Below are positions 19,976 to 28,015 of a stretch of 47,534 bases of DNA, piece after piece. Made by a program: the position numbers and the translations under genes. Numbering within the stretch: position 1 is the stretch's first letter; every line of letters begins with the position of its first letter. This DNA comes from SLRI01 sp964393275 (GTDB taxonomy: Bacteria > Pseudomonadota > Alphaproteobacteria > Geminicoccales > Geminicoccaceae), in contig CAYMTA010000029.1 of the NCBI GenBank assembly GCA_964393275.1, positions 1-47,534 of the forward strand. Reading direction: 5' to 3'. The notes under the pieces are model-generated. The model was given only the letters and a program-made list of their open reading frames with translations, was not told the DNA's origin and did not search any database.

Positions 19976-20716
19976 TCATTCATCCCTTGCGCTGATCGGT
20001 TCAGTGGTCGCGGGGTCGCCTTCGACGGCGGCGAGGTCCTCGAGGATCGCCGCGGCTCGGCTGCGGAGCTCGGTCGCCGACCATTCGGCATGGCCATCCG
20101 GCCAGACCAGCCGCGCCTCGCCCGGTGCGAGATCGGCTGCCGCCTCGATGGCGATGCGGCCCGGCCGCGCAGGCGCCCCTGGCGCCCGCCCCAGGGCGGC
20201 GGCCAGCGGATCGACCAGCTCGACCGCCACCTCGATGGTCAGCGGGAGCAGCGGGTCGAGCCGGCCGAGGCATTCGTCGACGAGCGTTTCGGCGAGCCGG
20301 GCAGCGACCCGCGCGGGCGAGGTGGCGCCGAGCGCCTCGACCGTGGCGGCGGCCAGCCTCGCCGTCGTCCGGCGCAGCTCGGCGACCCGGGCCTGGAGCG
20401 CCTGATCGAGCTCGCCGACGGCTGCCGCGATGCGCTCGACCGCCGCGAGCGTCCGCCCCTCGATAGCCTGCGTCATGTCCCGGCGCTCGGCATGGCGGGC
20501 CACCCGGTCGACCGCGACGCAGATCCGGGCGAGCTCGGCTTCGTCGAAGCGGAGCTCGGCCGGCGAAGAGAGGCCCGGGGCCGCCGCGTCGGTCGCCGTC
20601 GCCGCCTCGGCCGGCGACGCGGCAAAGGCGATGACGGGCCAGGCGGGCGCTCCGCCGGTCCGCGGCGCCGGGCGGCGGCCGACAGTGAAGGCGAAAGGGC
20701 GCGGGTGCTCGGTCAT
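19976..20716 (-). CDS. fliH: FliH-like flagellar export ATPase regulator (FlbE position)
   Basis: FliH-type proteins bind the export ATPase FliI and dock it at the C-ring through FliN. This 246-residue protein has an N-terminal low-complexity part, a helical middle (90-150) and a C-terminal region consistent with a FliH/YscL-type domain (PLTIEVAVELVDPLAAAL, then VWPDGHAEWS). Its place between fliG and fliN matches flbE/fliH in the Caulobacter fliF operon. ATG 20716 overlaps the fliG stop by one base; a TTG just before it is less likely. The sequence match alone is weak; context gives the name. No fliI is in the window. Confidence 0.75.
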   Translation of the reverse strand: MTEHPRPFAFTVGRRPAPRTGGAPAWPVIAFAASPAEAATATDAAAPGLSSPAELRFDEAELARICVAVDRVARHAERRDMTQAIEGRTLAAVERIAAAVGELDQALQARVAELRRTTARLAAATVEALGATSPARVAARLAETLVDECLGRLDPLLPLTIEVAVELVDPLAAALGRAPGAPARPGRIAIEAAADLAPGEARLVWPDGHAEWSATELRSRAAAILEDLAAVEGDPATTEPISARDE

Positions 20717-21732
20717 CAATAGACCAGCTCGTCGTCTTTGCTGTCGGCGAGGAAGATCTCGCCGGACGCGGCCAGCTCCTTCGCCATGTTGACGAGGAAC
20801 TGCTGGGCCTCGTCGACGTCGCGCAGCCGGACCGGTCCCATCGCCTGCATGTCCTCCTTGAGGATCTTCGCGGCACGCTCGGACATGTTGGCGAAGAAGA
20901 GCTCCTTGAGCTGCTCGCTGGCGCCCTTGAGGGCGACCGAGATGCGGTCGTTGCCGGCATTGCGCATCAGGGTCTGGATGCCAGAGCTGTCGAGCTTGAT
21001 CAGATCCTCGAAGGTGAACATCAAGGCCTTGATCCGGTCGGCAGCCTCCTTGTTGCGCTCCTCGAGCGCCGTCACGAACCGGGTCTCCGTATGGCGATCG
21101 AAGTAATTGAAGATCTCGGCCATGACCTCATGGTTGTCGCGACGGTTGGTGCGCGCCAGATTGCTCATGAACTCGGCGCGCAGCGTGCGCTCGACATCCT
21201 GGAGGATGTCCTTCTGCACGACCTCCATGCGCAGCATGCGCATCACCACCTCGACGGAGAAGTCGTCGGGCAGGCTGGCCAGCACCCGGGCCGCGTGGGC
21301 GGATTCGATCCGCGACAGCACGACCGCCACGGTCTGCGGGTACTCGTTCTTCAGGTACGAGGCGAGGACCGATTCGTTGACATTGCCGAGCTTGTCCCAG
21401 ACCGTGCGGCCCGCGGGCCCGCGGATCTCCTCCATGATCAGCTCGACCCGGTCGGGGTCCATGAAGCGCTGCAGCAGGCGCTCGGTGGTGTCGAAGCTGC
21501 CGACGACGCCGCCGGCCTGGCTCAGCCGCTCGGCGAAATCGCCGATGATCTTCTCGACCACGTCCGAGCCGACCCGGCCGAGCAGCGACATCGTCTGCGA
21601 CAGCTCCTTGACCTCGTCGAGCTCCAGCCGGGAGAACAGCTTGGCCGCGTTCTCCTCGCTGACGGCGAGCATCAGGATGGCCGCCTTCTCGCAGCCGGTG
21701 AGCTTGTCGAATTGCATCAGGTCGGATGCCAT
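20716..21732 (-). CDS. fliG: Flagellar motor switch protein FliG
   Basis: FliG connects the MS ring to the switch and contacts the stator. The three armadillo-like domains are visible: AAILMLAVSEENAAKLFSRL (N), the EYPQTVAVVLSRIES region with the EHPQ-like motif changed to EYPQ (middle), and the C-terminal charged helix around FTFEDLIKLD followed by KEDMQAMGPVRLRDV, which carries torque-generating charges. At 338 residues it has the usual length. It starts 12 bases after the fliF stop. Confidence 0.97.
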   Translation of the reverse strand: MASDLMQFDKLTGCEKAAILMLAVSEENAAKLFSRLELDEVKELSQTMSLLGRVGSDVVEKIIGDFAERLSQAGGVVGSFDTTERLLQRFMDPDRVELIMEEIRGPAGRTVWDKLGNVNESVLASYLKNEYPQTVAVVLSRIESAHAARVLASLPDDFSVEVVMRMLRMEVVQKDILQDVERTLRAEFMSNLARTNRRDNHEVMAEIFNYFDRHTETRFVTALEERNKEAADRIKALMFTFEDLIKLDSSGIQTLMRNAGNDRISVALKGASEQLKELFFANMSERAAKILKEDMQAMGPVRLRDVDEAQQFLVNMAKELAASGEIFLADSKDDELVY

Positions 21733-21744
21733 GGTGAAGCAGCC

Positions 21745-23490
21745 TCAGCTCGAATGCAGCCAGGAGCGGATGACGCGGATCGCGTCCTCGGGGCGATCCT
21801 CGATCAGCTCGGCCATCTCGGTCAGCAGCGAAGCGCGGACGTCGCCCTCGATCTGGCGCAGGCTGACCCGGTCATCGGGCCGCCCGCCCGCTGCCTCGCC
21901 CGACTGGCCATTCTGCGCGATGACCGGATTGCCGCGCTCGTCGATCATGACGGCCGTGCCGGAGGGGCCCTGGATCAGGAGCTGCCGGCCGTCGGGACCG
22001 GTCAGGAGGCGGGCGCCACCGATGCCGCCGGAGGTCGGCCGGGCCGGCTGCAAGCGGCGCAGCAGCGGCCGCACGCCGAGGAGGAGGACGAGCAGGGCGA
22101 TCCCGGCGAGCACGCCGAGCTCGGCAAGCCGCATGAGATCGGCGTGGGCGAAGCCGAGCACCCTGTCGTCGACCACGGGCTCCGGCTCGGGCTGCGTCAG
22201 CCGGCGGCTGACGATCGAGAGCGTGTCGCCGCGCTCGTCATCGATGCCGACGGCCCCCCGAACCAGGGTCTCGAGCTCGGCGAGATCGCTCGCGGGCAGG
22301 GGCTCGAACACGGGCACGCCATCGGCGCCTTCGCGATAGGTGCCGTCGACCTGCACGGCCACGGACAGGCGCTGCAGCCGGCCGCCGTGCCGGGTCTGGT
22401 TGCGCACGGTGCGCGAGATCTCGTAGTTGATCGTCTCTTCGTTGCGGTTGCGCTGCTCGCGGTTGGTCGCGGTCCCGGTATCGGCGTTGCCGCCCGGCAG
22501 GTTGTTGGCGACGCTGACCGCGTCGTTCGGGGTGCGCTCGTCGAGATCGGTCGTCTCGTCGACGAGCTGCGTGCTGCGCACCACCTGCCGATCGGGATCG
22601 AAAATCTCCTCGGTGGTCGAGACGCTGTCGAAGTCGAGCTCGGCGGTGACCTGGGCCTCGACCCGGCCGATGCCGAGGCTGCGCTCCAGGAGCTGCAGGA
22701 TCTTCGCCTGCAGGCGGCTCTCGAACGCCTCGCGGTAACCATCGGCGTCCTCGAGGCCTGCACCCGAGTCGGGGGCGTCGCCGCCCCGCGACAGGAGCCG
22801 GCCGGTGTCGTCGGCGATGGCGATGCGGCCGGGCTCCAGCCCTGGCACGGCGGATGCCACGAGGTGCTGGATGGCGGCGATCTCGCCGCGGCCGAGGCCG
22901 GCAGCACCGACCGAGAGGAAGACCGAGGCGCTGGCCGGGGCCTGCTCGCGGCGAAAGAGCTCGCGCCGTGGCTGGACGAGATGGACGCGGGCGGAGCGCA
23001 CCTGGCGCAGGCTCGCGATGGTGCGCGCGAGCTCGCCTTCCATGGCCCGCTTGAGATTGATGTTGGAGAGAAACTCGGTCGTGCCGAACGCATCGACGGA
23101 ATCGAAGATCTCGTAGCCGACCACGCCGCCGCCCGGCAGCCCGTCGGAGGCGAGCGACATCCGCAGATCGAGCACCCGGTCGGCCGGCACCAGCACGGCG
23201 TCGCCCGCCGGCGACAGCCGATGCGGCACGTCCATGGCCTGCAGGCGGGTGACGATGGTGCGGGTGTCCTCGAGCGCCAGGCCGGCATAGAGCAGGGTGT
23301 AGGGCGTCTCGAGCGCCCGCATGGCGACGAAGCCGAGGAGGCCGGCCATGGCGAGGATGGCCACGGTGATGGCGACGATCCGCTCGGCGCCCAGGGCAGC
23401 GAGCAGGGCGGCGAGCCCGCCTCGGGCACCGCGTGCGGCGACCGCCGCATCGGCGACCCCCACCGGCAGTGCCTCGACTTGCTCAGCCAT
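21745..23490 (-). CDS. fliF: Flagellar MS-ring protein FliF
   Basis: FliF builds the membrane MS ring that carries the motor. Features: a first membrane helix at about 38-60, periplasmic ring-building motifs (TLYAGLALEDTRTIVTRL, and NLKRAMEGELARTI of the YscJ-like type), a large periplasmic beta domain with TRHGGRLQRLSVAVQVDG, a second membrane helix near 435-460, and a cytosolic C-terminal FliG-binding tail. Start ATG 23490 was chosen over a TTG two codons upstream; the ribosome site is weak in either case. It heads the ten-gene operon. Confidence 0.95.
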   Translation of the reverse strand: MAEQVEALPVGVADAAVAARGARGGLAALLAALGAERIVAITVAILAMAGLLGFVAMRALETPYTLLYAGLALEDTRTIVTRLQAMDVPHRLSPAGDAVLVPADRVLDLRMSLASDGLPGGGVVGYEIFDSVDAFGTTEFLSNINLKRAMEGELARTIASLRQVRSARVHLVQPRRELFRREQAPASASVFLSVGAAGLGRGEIAAIQHLVASAVPGLEPGRIAIADDTGRLLSRGGDAPDSGAGLEDADGYREAFESRLQAKILQLLERSLGIGRVEAQVTAELDFDSVSTTEEIFDPDRQVVRSTQLVDETTDLDERTPNDAVSVANNLPGGNADTGTATNREQRNRNEETINYEISRTVRNQTRHGGRLQRLSVAVQVDGTYREGADGVPVFEPLPASDLAELETLVRGAVGIDDERGDTLSIVSRRLTQPEPEPVVDDRVLGFAHADLMRLAELGVLAGIALLVLLLGVRPLLRRLQPARPTSGGIGGARLLTGPDGRQLLIQGPSGTAVMIDERGNPVIAQNGQSGEAAGGRPDDRVSLRQIEGDVRASLLTEMAELIEDRPEDAIRVIRSWLHSS

Positions 23491-23560
23491 TCGCAAACCC
23501 GATCTGGACGCGGCGACAGCGCTCGCCGGACCGGAATCTGGAGCAAGATGCTGAACAACC

Positions 23561-23566
23561 GGTTAA
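23561..23566 (-). promoter_or_regulatory. Candidate CtrA half-site (TTAACC) upstream of fliF
   Basis: On the minus strand GTTAACCGG lies about 70 bases before the fliF start. TTAACC is the core of the CtrA half-site in Caulobacter, where the fliF operon is CtrA-activated. A single half-site can occur by chance, so this is only suggestive, strengthened by the same-gene context and by sciP next door. Confidence 0.35.
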
Positions 23567-23569
23567 CGG

Positions 23570-23600
23570 GCCGGAGCACGGTCGCCGGCCGGGCTCCGGC
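23570..23600. terminator. GC-rich hairpin between sciP and fliF
   Basis: Arms GCCGGAGC (23570-23577) and GCTCCGGC (23593-23600) are perfectly complementary, with a 15-base loop that itself contains a CCGGCCGG palindrome. It lies 48-78 bases after the sciP stop and upstream of fliF. It may be a terminator for sciP, but there is no T-run; it could instead be a regulatory site in the fliF promoter region. Confidence 0.35.
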
Positions 23601-23647
23601 GACGCCGGTCCCGATCGGCGACCCGATCGGCATCAGGGAGCCGTGCC

Positions 23648-23926
23648 TCAGCGAAACTCCTGCAAGCGCGTCACGCGCAGGCCGCCGAGCCCGTGGCGGT
23701 CGATGGCCCGCTCCCACGAGGAGAACTCCTCGGCGGTCAGCCCATAGCGCTTGCACGCCTCGTCGAAGGTCATGAGGCCCGCCCGAACGGCCGTCACCAC
23801 CTCGGCCTTGCGGCGGGCCACCCAGCGGCGCGTCTCGGGCGGCGGCAGGGTCTCCAGGCTGAGCACGGCGCCATTCGGCCCCATAACCGTCCGCGGCCGC
23901 TCGTTCACCGATTCCGACATCGACAT
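23648..23926 (-). CDS. sciP: CtrA inhibitor SciP (DUF1153 family)
   Basis: SciP is a small DNA-binding protein that binds the cell-cycle regulator CtrA and blocks its activation of target promoters in Caulobacter. The signature is visible: GPNGAVLSLETLPPPETRRWVARRKAEVVTAVRAGLMTFDEA, then YGLTAEEFSSWERAIDRHGLGGLR. The 92-residue length matches the family. ATG 23926 was chosen among three nearby ATGs because GGAGGA lies six bases upstream. It is in the same strand as fliF and flgE but is separated from both by gaps of 128 and 157 bases. It has its own AT-rich leader, and a palindrome at 23941-23953. Confidence 0.93.
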   Translation of the reverse strand: MSMSESVNERPRTVMGPNGAVLSLETLPPPETRRWVARRKAEVVTAVRAGLMTFDEACKRYGLTAEEFSSWERAIDRHGLGGLRVTRLQEFR

Positions 23927-23940
23927 CTCCATTCCTCCGC

Positions 23941-23953
23941 CCGGCTTTGCCGG
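23941..23953. promoter_or_regulatory. CCGGC-N3-GCCGG palindrome in front of sciP
   Basis: A perfect 5-base inverted repeat with a TTT/AAA centre lies just upstream of the sciP ribosome site. It could be an operator, or a hairpin in the leader that affects translation. FlbD sites (ftr elements) in Caulobacter are GC-rich with a GGCAA-like core, so FlbD binding is possible; I cannot test this here. Confidence 0.3.
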
Positions 23954-24054
23954 ACCATCTTCTGGCATCGCAGAATGCGGCCGCATCACTTAAGTCCCAC
24001 CCAAGAATTCTGGTAAAATTCGGTTAGTCGTTCCATGCAGCATTCTTTGGCCGA

Positions 24055-25353
24055 TCACCGGCTGATTTGAATGAGCTCCTCGAGCATGGAGTTGGTGGTG
24101 GTGATCACCCGGGCATTGGCGGAGTAGGCGCGCTGGGTGACGATCATCTTGGTGAACTCGTCGGCGAGATCGACATTGGCGGCTTCCAGCGCCGACGGGG
24201 CGAGGACACCGGCGCCTCCCCGTCCGGCGGCGCGCAGGTTGAAGGCGCCCGACGCCTCGGTCTGCGCGAAGACGTTGCCGGAGCGCGGATCGAGTCCCGA
24301 CGGATTGGCGAAGGTCGCGATCGGCAACTGGTAGAGCCGCCGGTTCTCGCCATTCGTGAAGGAGGCGATGACGTAGCCTTCCTCGTCGATCCTCACACCG
24401 TTGAGCTCGCCGACCTCGGCCCCGTTCTGCTGGACGAAGGCGACGTTGGTCGGGCTCGCGAACTGGGTGAGGCCGTTGGTCTCGCCGGCGCGGCCGAGGT
24501 CCAGGGTGACAGCGCTCGGATCGGCGCCGGTAGCCGCCGCCCAGGCGATGTTGACGGTGGCGCCGTCGAGCGTGTTGGTGGCAAGGCTGCCGTCGCCGTT
24601 GAACGTGACGGTGCCGGTGGCGAGCAGACCGCCGGGATGCGCCAGCGCGTCGACGCTGGCCGGATCGGCCGCGACCAGCTCGACCTGCCATGTGTTGGCC
24701 GCGGTCTTCAGGAAGGCCATGGTGACCGGCTGCGGGCGGCCGAGGCTGTCGTAGACCTGGACATTGCGCGAGAACTGCGCATCGACCGTGCCAGCGGCGA
24801 TGTCGCCGGCGGCATAGGCGCCGGCGTGCGGCGCCTGATCGGCGTCGAGATTGGCGCCGAGGCCGATGCTCGTCGTGGCGGTCGCGAGGCCGTTGACATT
24901 GCCGACATTGACCGTCTCGACCTGGTTCACGTCGATGACGTTCTCGTCCGCATCGAGGAGCCAGCCCTGCAGATGGAAGCCCGAGGGCGAGCGAAGATTG
25001 CCCAGGAAGTCGGGCGTGAACGAGCCGGCCCGCGTGTAGATCTGCTCGCCGGTGCCGTCGGCGAGCGCGTTCATGACGAAGAAGCCGGCGCCCGAGATCG
25101 CCGCGTCGGTCGGCGAGTTGCTGCTCTGGATCAGGCCCTGCCGGGCAATCGACATGGCGCCCATCGAGCGCACGCCGCCCGGTGAATAGGAGGACACCGA
25201 TTCGCTGCTGGTGACCATGTTCGCGAACTGGGCGACCGCGCCCTTGTAGCCGGTCGTGTTCACGTTCGCGACATTGTCGGAGATCATGCTCATGGCCCGC
25301 GACTGCGCGCCGAGACCGGAAACCCCCGAATAGAGTGACCCGAAGAGGCTCAT
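24055..25353 (-). CDS. flgE: Flagellar hook protein FlgE
   Basis: FlgE polymerises into the hook that links motor and filament. The N-terminal motif (LYSGVSGLGAQSRAMSMISDNVANVNTTGYKG, residues about 7-38) is the flagellar rod/hook signature, and the C-terminal NMLEELIQISR coiled-coil with SANARVITTTNSMLEEL forms the D0 domain. In between is the variable hook domain. The product is 432 residues, near the usual size. Its start has a GGAG site and follows flgD by 34 bases. It is the last gene of the fliK-flgD-flgE group. Confidence 0.97.
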   Translation of the reverse strand: MSLFGSLYSGVSGLGAQSRAMSMISDNVANVNTTGYKGAVAQFANMVTSSESVSSYSPGGVRSMGAMSIARQGLIQSSNSPTDAAISGAGFFVMNALADGTGEQIYTRAGSFTPDFLGNLRSPSGFHLQGWLLDADENVIDVNQVETVNVGNVNGLATATTSIGLGANLDADQAPHAGAYAAGDIAAGTVDAQFSRNVQVYDSLGRPQPVTMAFLKTAANTWQVELVAADPASVDALAHPGGLLATGTVTFNGDGSLATNTLDGATVNIAWAAATGADPSAVTLDLGRAGETNGLTQFASPTNVAFVQQNGAEVGELNGVRIDEEGYVIASFTNGENRRLYQLPIATFANPSGLDPRSGNVFAQTEASGAFNLRAAGRGGAGVLAPSALEAANVDLADEFTKMIVTQRAYSANARVITTTNSMLEELIQISR

Positions 25354-25387
25354 TGCTTCGCTCCAGCGTCTTGTTGCTTCTGTAGGC

Positions 25388-26065
25388 TCAAGCGGCGGGC
25401 GTGACGGACCGCACGCTCTCCATGGGATAGGCGCGACCGTCGACCGTGAGGCGCAGGCCCGCCGCCGTCTGGCTCAGGCCATCGACCCGGCCGACGGTGG
25501 CGAGCGGGACGGCGATGTCCCGGCCGAGCGCGTCGACCGCGGCAATCGTCAGGTGGTAGGTCGCGGCCGGCTGGGCGACGCCCTTGCCGTCGCGGCCGTC
25601 CCAGACCAGGATCTGGGGACCGGCGGCGGCCGGGCCCGCGAGCTGCCGCACCAGCGTGCCACGCTCGTCCAGAATCTGGATGCTGACGGCAGCCGCCCGC
25701 TCCGGCAGGTCGTAGGCGATGTCGGCCGTGCCGCCGGCCGCCAGCGGGATGCGGGAATTGTCGATCTCGACGGTCGCGCCGATATACTGGAGAGCCGCGG
25801 TCGTCTGGCTCGCCCGCATCAGCCCGATCAGCGTCTCCAGCCGGGTGTTGGTCTGGATCGCCTGCTCGACGCCCGAGAACTGCACGAGCTGGGCCGTGAA
25901 CTGCTCGGCGTCCATCGGGCTCAGCGGATCCTGGGTCTTCAGCTGGGTGGTCAAGAGCTTGAGAAAGCTGTCGAAGTCGGCGGCCAGCTTGACCCCCGAG
26001 CGGGAGCCGGCGGCCGTTCCTGCCGAAGCCTGACCGGCCGAGGCCTGGGTGGCATCAATGGTCAA
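25388..26065 (-). CDS. flgD: Flagellar hook-assembly scaffold FlgD
   Basis: FlgD caps the growing hook and is replaced when hook assembly ends. The N-terminal FlgD motif is clear (FLKLLTTQLKTQDPLSPMDAEQFTAQLVQFSGVEQ, about 30-65), and the C-terminal half contains the FLG_D Ig-like fold. The start is TTG 26065: no ATG lies nearby, and GGGAG is ten bases upstream. The length of 225 is normal. It lies 20 bases after fliK and 34 before flgE. Confidence 0.93.
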   Translation of the reverse strand: MTIDATQASAGQASAGTAAGSRSGVKLAADFDSFLKLLTTQLKTQDPLSPMDAEQFTAQLVQFSGVEQAIQTNTRLETLIGLMRASQTTAALQYIGATVEIDNSRIPLAAGGTADIAYDLPERAAAVSIQILDERGTLVRQLAGPAAAGPQILVWDGRDGKGVAQPAATYHLTIAAVDALGRDIAVPLATVGRVDGLSQTAAGLRLTVDGRAYPMESVRSVTPAA

Positions 26066-26085
26066 TTCCTGGGTGCTCCCTGCGG

Positions 26086-27327
26086 TCAGACGGAGAGGTT
26101 CAAAAGACCCGGCCGCGTCGGCGGCCGGGCGGCAAGGGCGGTCGGAGCGGCGTCGTCCCGCCGCCGAAGGTCGATGGCCGAGCGCTGGCCTTGCCCGGTG
26201 CCGGCACGCTCGCGGCGCTGGCCCTGGCCATCGGCCATGAGGCCGAGATCGAAGCCGCCCGCCGTGAGCGAGATGCCCTGCTGGGCCATCAGGCGCTCGA
26301 GCTGGCGAGTTTCGCCACGCAGCAGGTCCAGCGTCTCCGGGCGCTCGGCGCGGATTGTCACCGCCACCCGCCGCTCGTCGGCGAAATCGACCGTGATCTC
26401 GAGGCCGCCGAGCTCCTCCGGGCTGAGCTGGATGGAGAGCTGGCGGACATCGCCAGTCACCGCCCGTCCGATCGCCAGGGCGAGCTGGCGGACGGCGGAG
26501 GCGGCCACTGGCGCATCGGCCGGTCCGGCGGCGTCGAGCGGTGCGCCGGCGAAGGTGGCCGGCCCGTCCACGGCGAGGAGGCCACGCCAGGCCAGGCGGT
26601 CGTCGGCAGCCAGATAGTCGTCGGCGGGAGCGGCGGGCGAGCGCATGAGCCCGGCCGGGGCTTCGCCCGTTCGGGCCCGGGGTCGGGCGATGGACGGGCC
26701 GACCTCGACCGGCAGCGCCGGGCGGCCGGCGCCGGGCCGGGCAGCCAACGGCTCCACGGACGGGCTGGCGGAAGCGCTGGCCGGCGCCGTGGGCTCGACC
26801 ATGGCGGTCGCCTGCGGCGTGGCGTCGCGGGACGAGGTCGGCGCCATGGCAGCGGCCACGCCGGGCGGCGTCGTCAGGCCCGCATCCGGGCGTCCCGCGT
26901 CACCTCCCCGCGGCGGGCCCACAAGGCCAGCAGCGGGCGCTCCCTGGACCGGTGTGGCAGCCGGTGCAGAATCGGCGGCGACCCCCGGCCGCCCGAAGCG
27001 CGGGTCGGTGCCGGCTCGGTCATCCTGGGCAGGTTGGTCAGCATCGCCAGGGCTCGCGCCAGGGATTGTGCCAGGGCTCGCGCCAGGGACCGCCCCACGG
27101 GCCAGGGCATCGTCCGCCCCATCGCCAGCCGGCGGCGCGACGGTGGGCGAGGCCGCCTGGGCCGCCATTGGCAGGGTGCCAGCCGGCGGCGCCGGCGGGA
27201 CCATGAGGCCGGCCAGCAGGGCCGCGAAGCCTTCGGGCAGCGTGCTGTCGTCGTCCGTCCCCGGCGATGGGCCCAGGACGGTGGCGGGCCCATTCGGCGG
27301 GCCGGAGGAAGGATTGATCGAGAGCAT
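26086..27327 (-). CDS. fliK: Flagellar hook-length control protein FliK
   Basis: FliK is exported and acts as a ruler that ends hook export and switches to filament. The first 280 residues are proline/alanine-rich and variable. The C-terminal FliK domain begins at about 320 with VRQLSIQLSPEELGGLEITVDFADERRVAVTIRAE, the family core, and continues to the LMAQQGISL segment. The start is ATG 27327. A perfect sigma-54 site ends only about 15 bases upstream, so the leader would be about four bases with no ribosome site: a near-leaderless message. A tandem repeat at 27047-27088 encodes PGASPG. Confidence 0.9.
   Translation of the reverse strand: MLSINPSSGPPNGPATVLGPSPGTDDDSTLPEGFAALLAGLMVPPAPPAGTLPMAAQAASPTVAPPAGDGADDALARGAVPGASPGTIPGASPGDADQPAQDDRAGTDPRFGRPGVAADSAPAATPVQGAPAAGLVGPPRGGDAGRPDAGLTTPPGVAAAMAPTSSRDATPQATAMVEPTAPASASASPSVEPLAARPGAGRPALPVEVGPSIARPRARTGEAPAGLMRSPAAPADDYLAADDRLAWRGLLAVDGPATFAGAPLDAAGPADAPVAASAVRQLALAIGRAVTGDVRQLSIQLSPEELGGLEITVDFADERRVAVTIRAERPETLDLLRGETRQLERLMAQQGISLTAGGFDLGLMADGQGQRRERAGTGQGQRSAIDLRRRDDAAPTALAARPPTRPGLLNLSV
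27047..27088 (-). repeat. 24-base tandem repeat in fliK
   Basis: Two near-identical copies of a 24-base unit starting CCAGGGCTCGCGCCAGGG occur back to back within fliK; the second copy runs to about 27088. On the coding strand this makes the peptide repeat PGASPG(T/D). The unit length is a multiple of three, so copy-number change would preserve frame and alter the length of the FliK linker. Confidence 0.7.
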
Positions 27328-27341
27328 GGCGGATGAGCATC

Positions 27342-27357
27342 AGCAACCGCCGTGCCA
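27342..27357 (-). promoter_or_regulatory. Sigma-54 (-24/-12) promoter of fliK-flgD-flgE
   Basis: On the minus strand TGGCACG, four bases, then TTGCT: GG and GC are separated by exactly ten bases and every consensus position matches. The predicted start of transcription is about 27331, four bases before the fliK ATG. FlbD (17415-18797), a sigma-54 activator, is the obvious partner. Confidence 0.9.
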
Positions 27358-27461
27358 ATCCGAAGGACCATCCCGACCCGCCGGGATTCCGGCCGGTCGG
27401 GCCGATCCTTGAGCCCCGCGCCCGGCAAATCCTGCCGGGTCGATGCCGAGCTTGCCGGGTC

Positions 27462-27878
27462 TCAGTCGTCCCGGTAGCTGCGCTCGCGCCGCTCGTGCCG
27501 CTCCTGGGCCTCGATGCCGAGCGTCGCGATCGGCCGCGCGTCGAGCCGCTTCAGGCCGATGGGCTCCTGCGTCTCCTCGCAATAGCCGTAGGAGCCGTCC
27601 TCGATCCGCCGGAGCGCCGCCTCGATCTTGCTCAAGAGCTTGCGCTCGCGGTCGCGGGTGCGCAGCTCGAAGGCCCGCTGCACCTCGGCACTCGCCCAGT
27701 CGCTGGCGTCCGAGAGTCGGCTGTCGTCGGCCTGGAGCTGCTTCAGCGTCAGGCCGGAGCCCCGCACCAGCTCATCGCGCCACGCCAGGAGCTTCTGCCG
27801 GAAATACTCGATCTGGCGCGGGTTCATGTAAGGCTCGTCCTCGGTCGGCCGATAGTTGACGTCGAGCGTTTCCGCCAT
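27462..27878 (-). CDS. dksA: DksA-family RNA polymerase regulator with degraded zinc finger
   Basis: DksA enters the RNA polymerase secondary channel and modulates rRNA and stringent-response promoters with ppGpp. The coiled-coil tip keeps DASDWA (Asp57, Asp60, Ala62), matching the DxxDxA motif. The usual four-cysteine site (CxxC-x17-CxxC) has only Cys100; the others are Thr103, Gly121 and Ala124, as in several alphaproteobacterial homologues. The start 27878 has GGAGG five bases upstream. Length 138 fits. It precedes fliK, but 134 bases and the sigma-54 site separate them. Confidence 0.92.
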   Translation of the reverse strand: MAETLDVNYRPTEDEPYMNPRQIEYFRQKLLAWRDELVRGSGLTLKQLQADDSRLSDASDWASAEVQRAFELRTRDRERKLLSKIEAALRRIEDGSYGYCEETQEPIGLKRLDARPIATLGIEAQERHERRERSYRDD

Positions 27879-28015
27879 GCGAGCCTCCAAACAGTGCCAA
27901 GGCTTTTCGAACGGCGCTCCCATACAGCAAGGACAAGGCCGAGCGCAACCGGAACCGACCGCCGCGCGCCATCCCTAAGCCGCTGGCGGACAATCGCTTT
28001 TCATGGGCCCTGCGG

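Noticed and set aside
23490..23560. TTGCT upstream of fliF as a sigma-54 -12 box
   Set aside because: The required GG ten bases before GC is GT here; a sigma-54 site is not supported.
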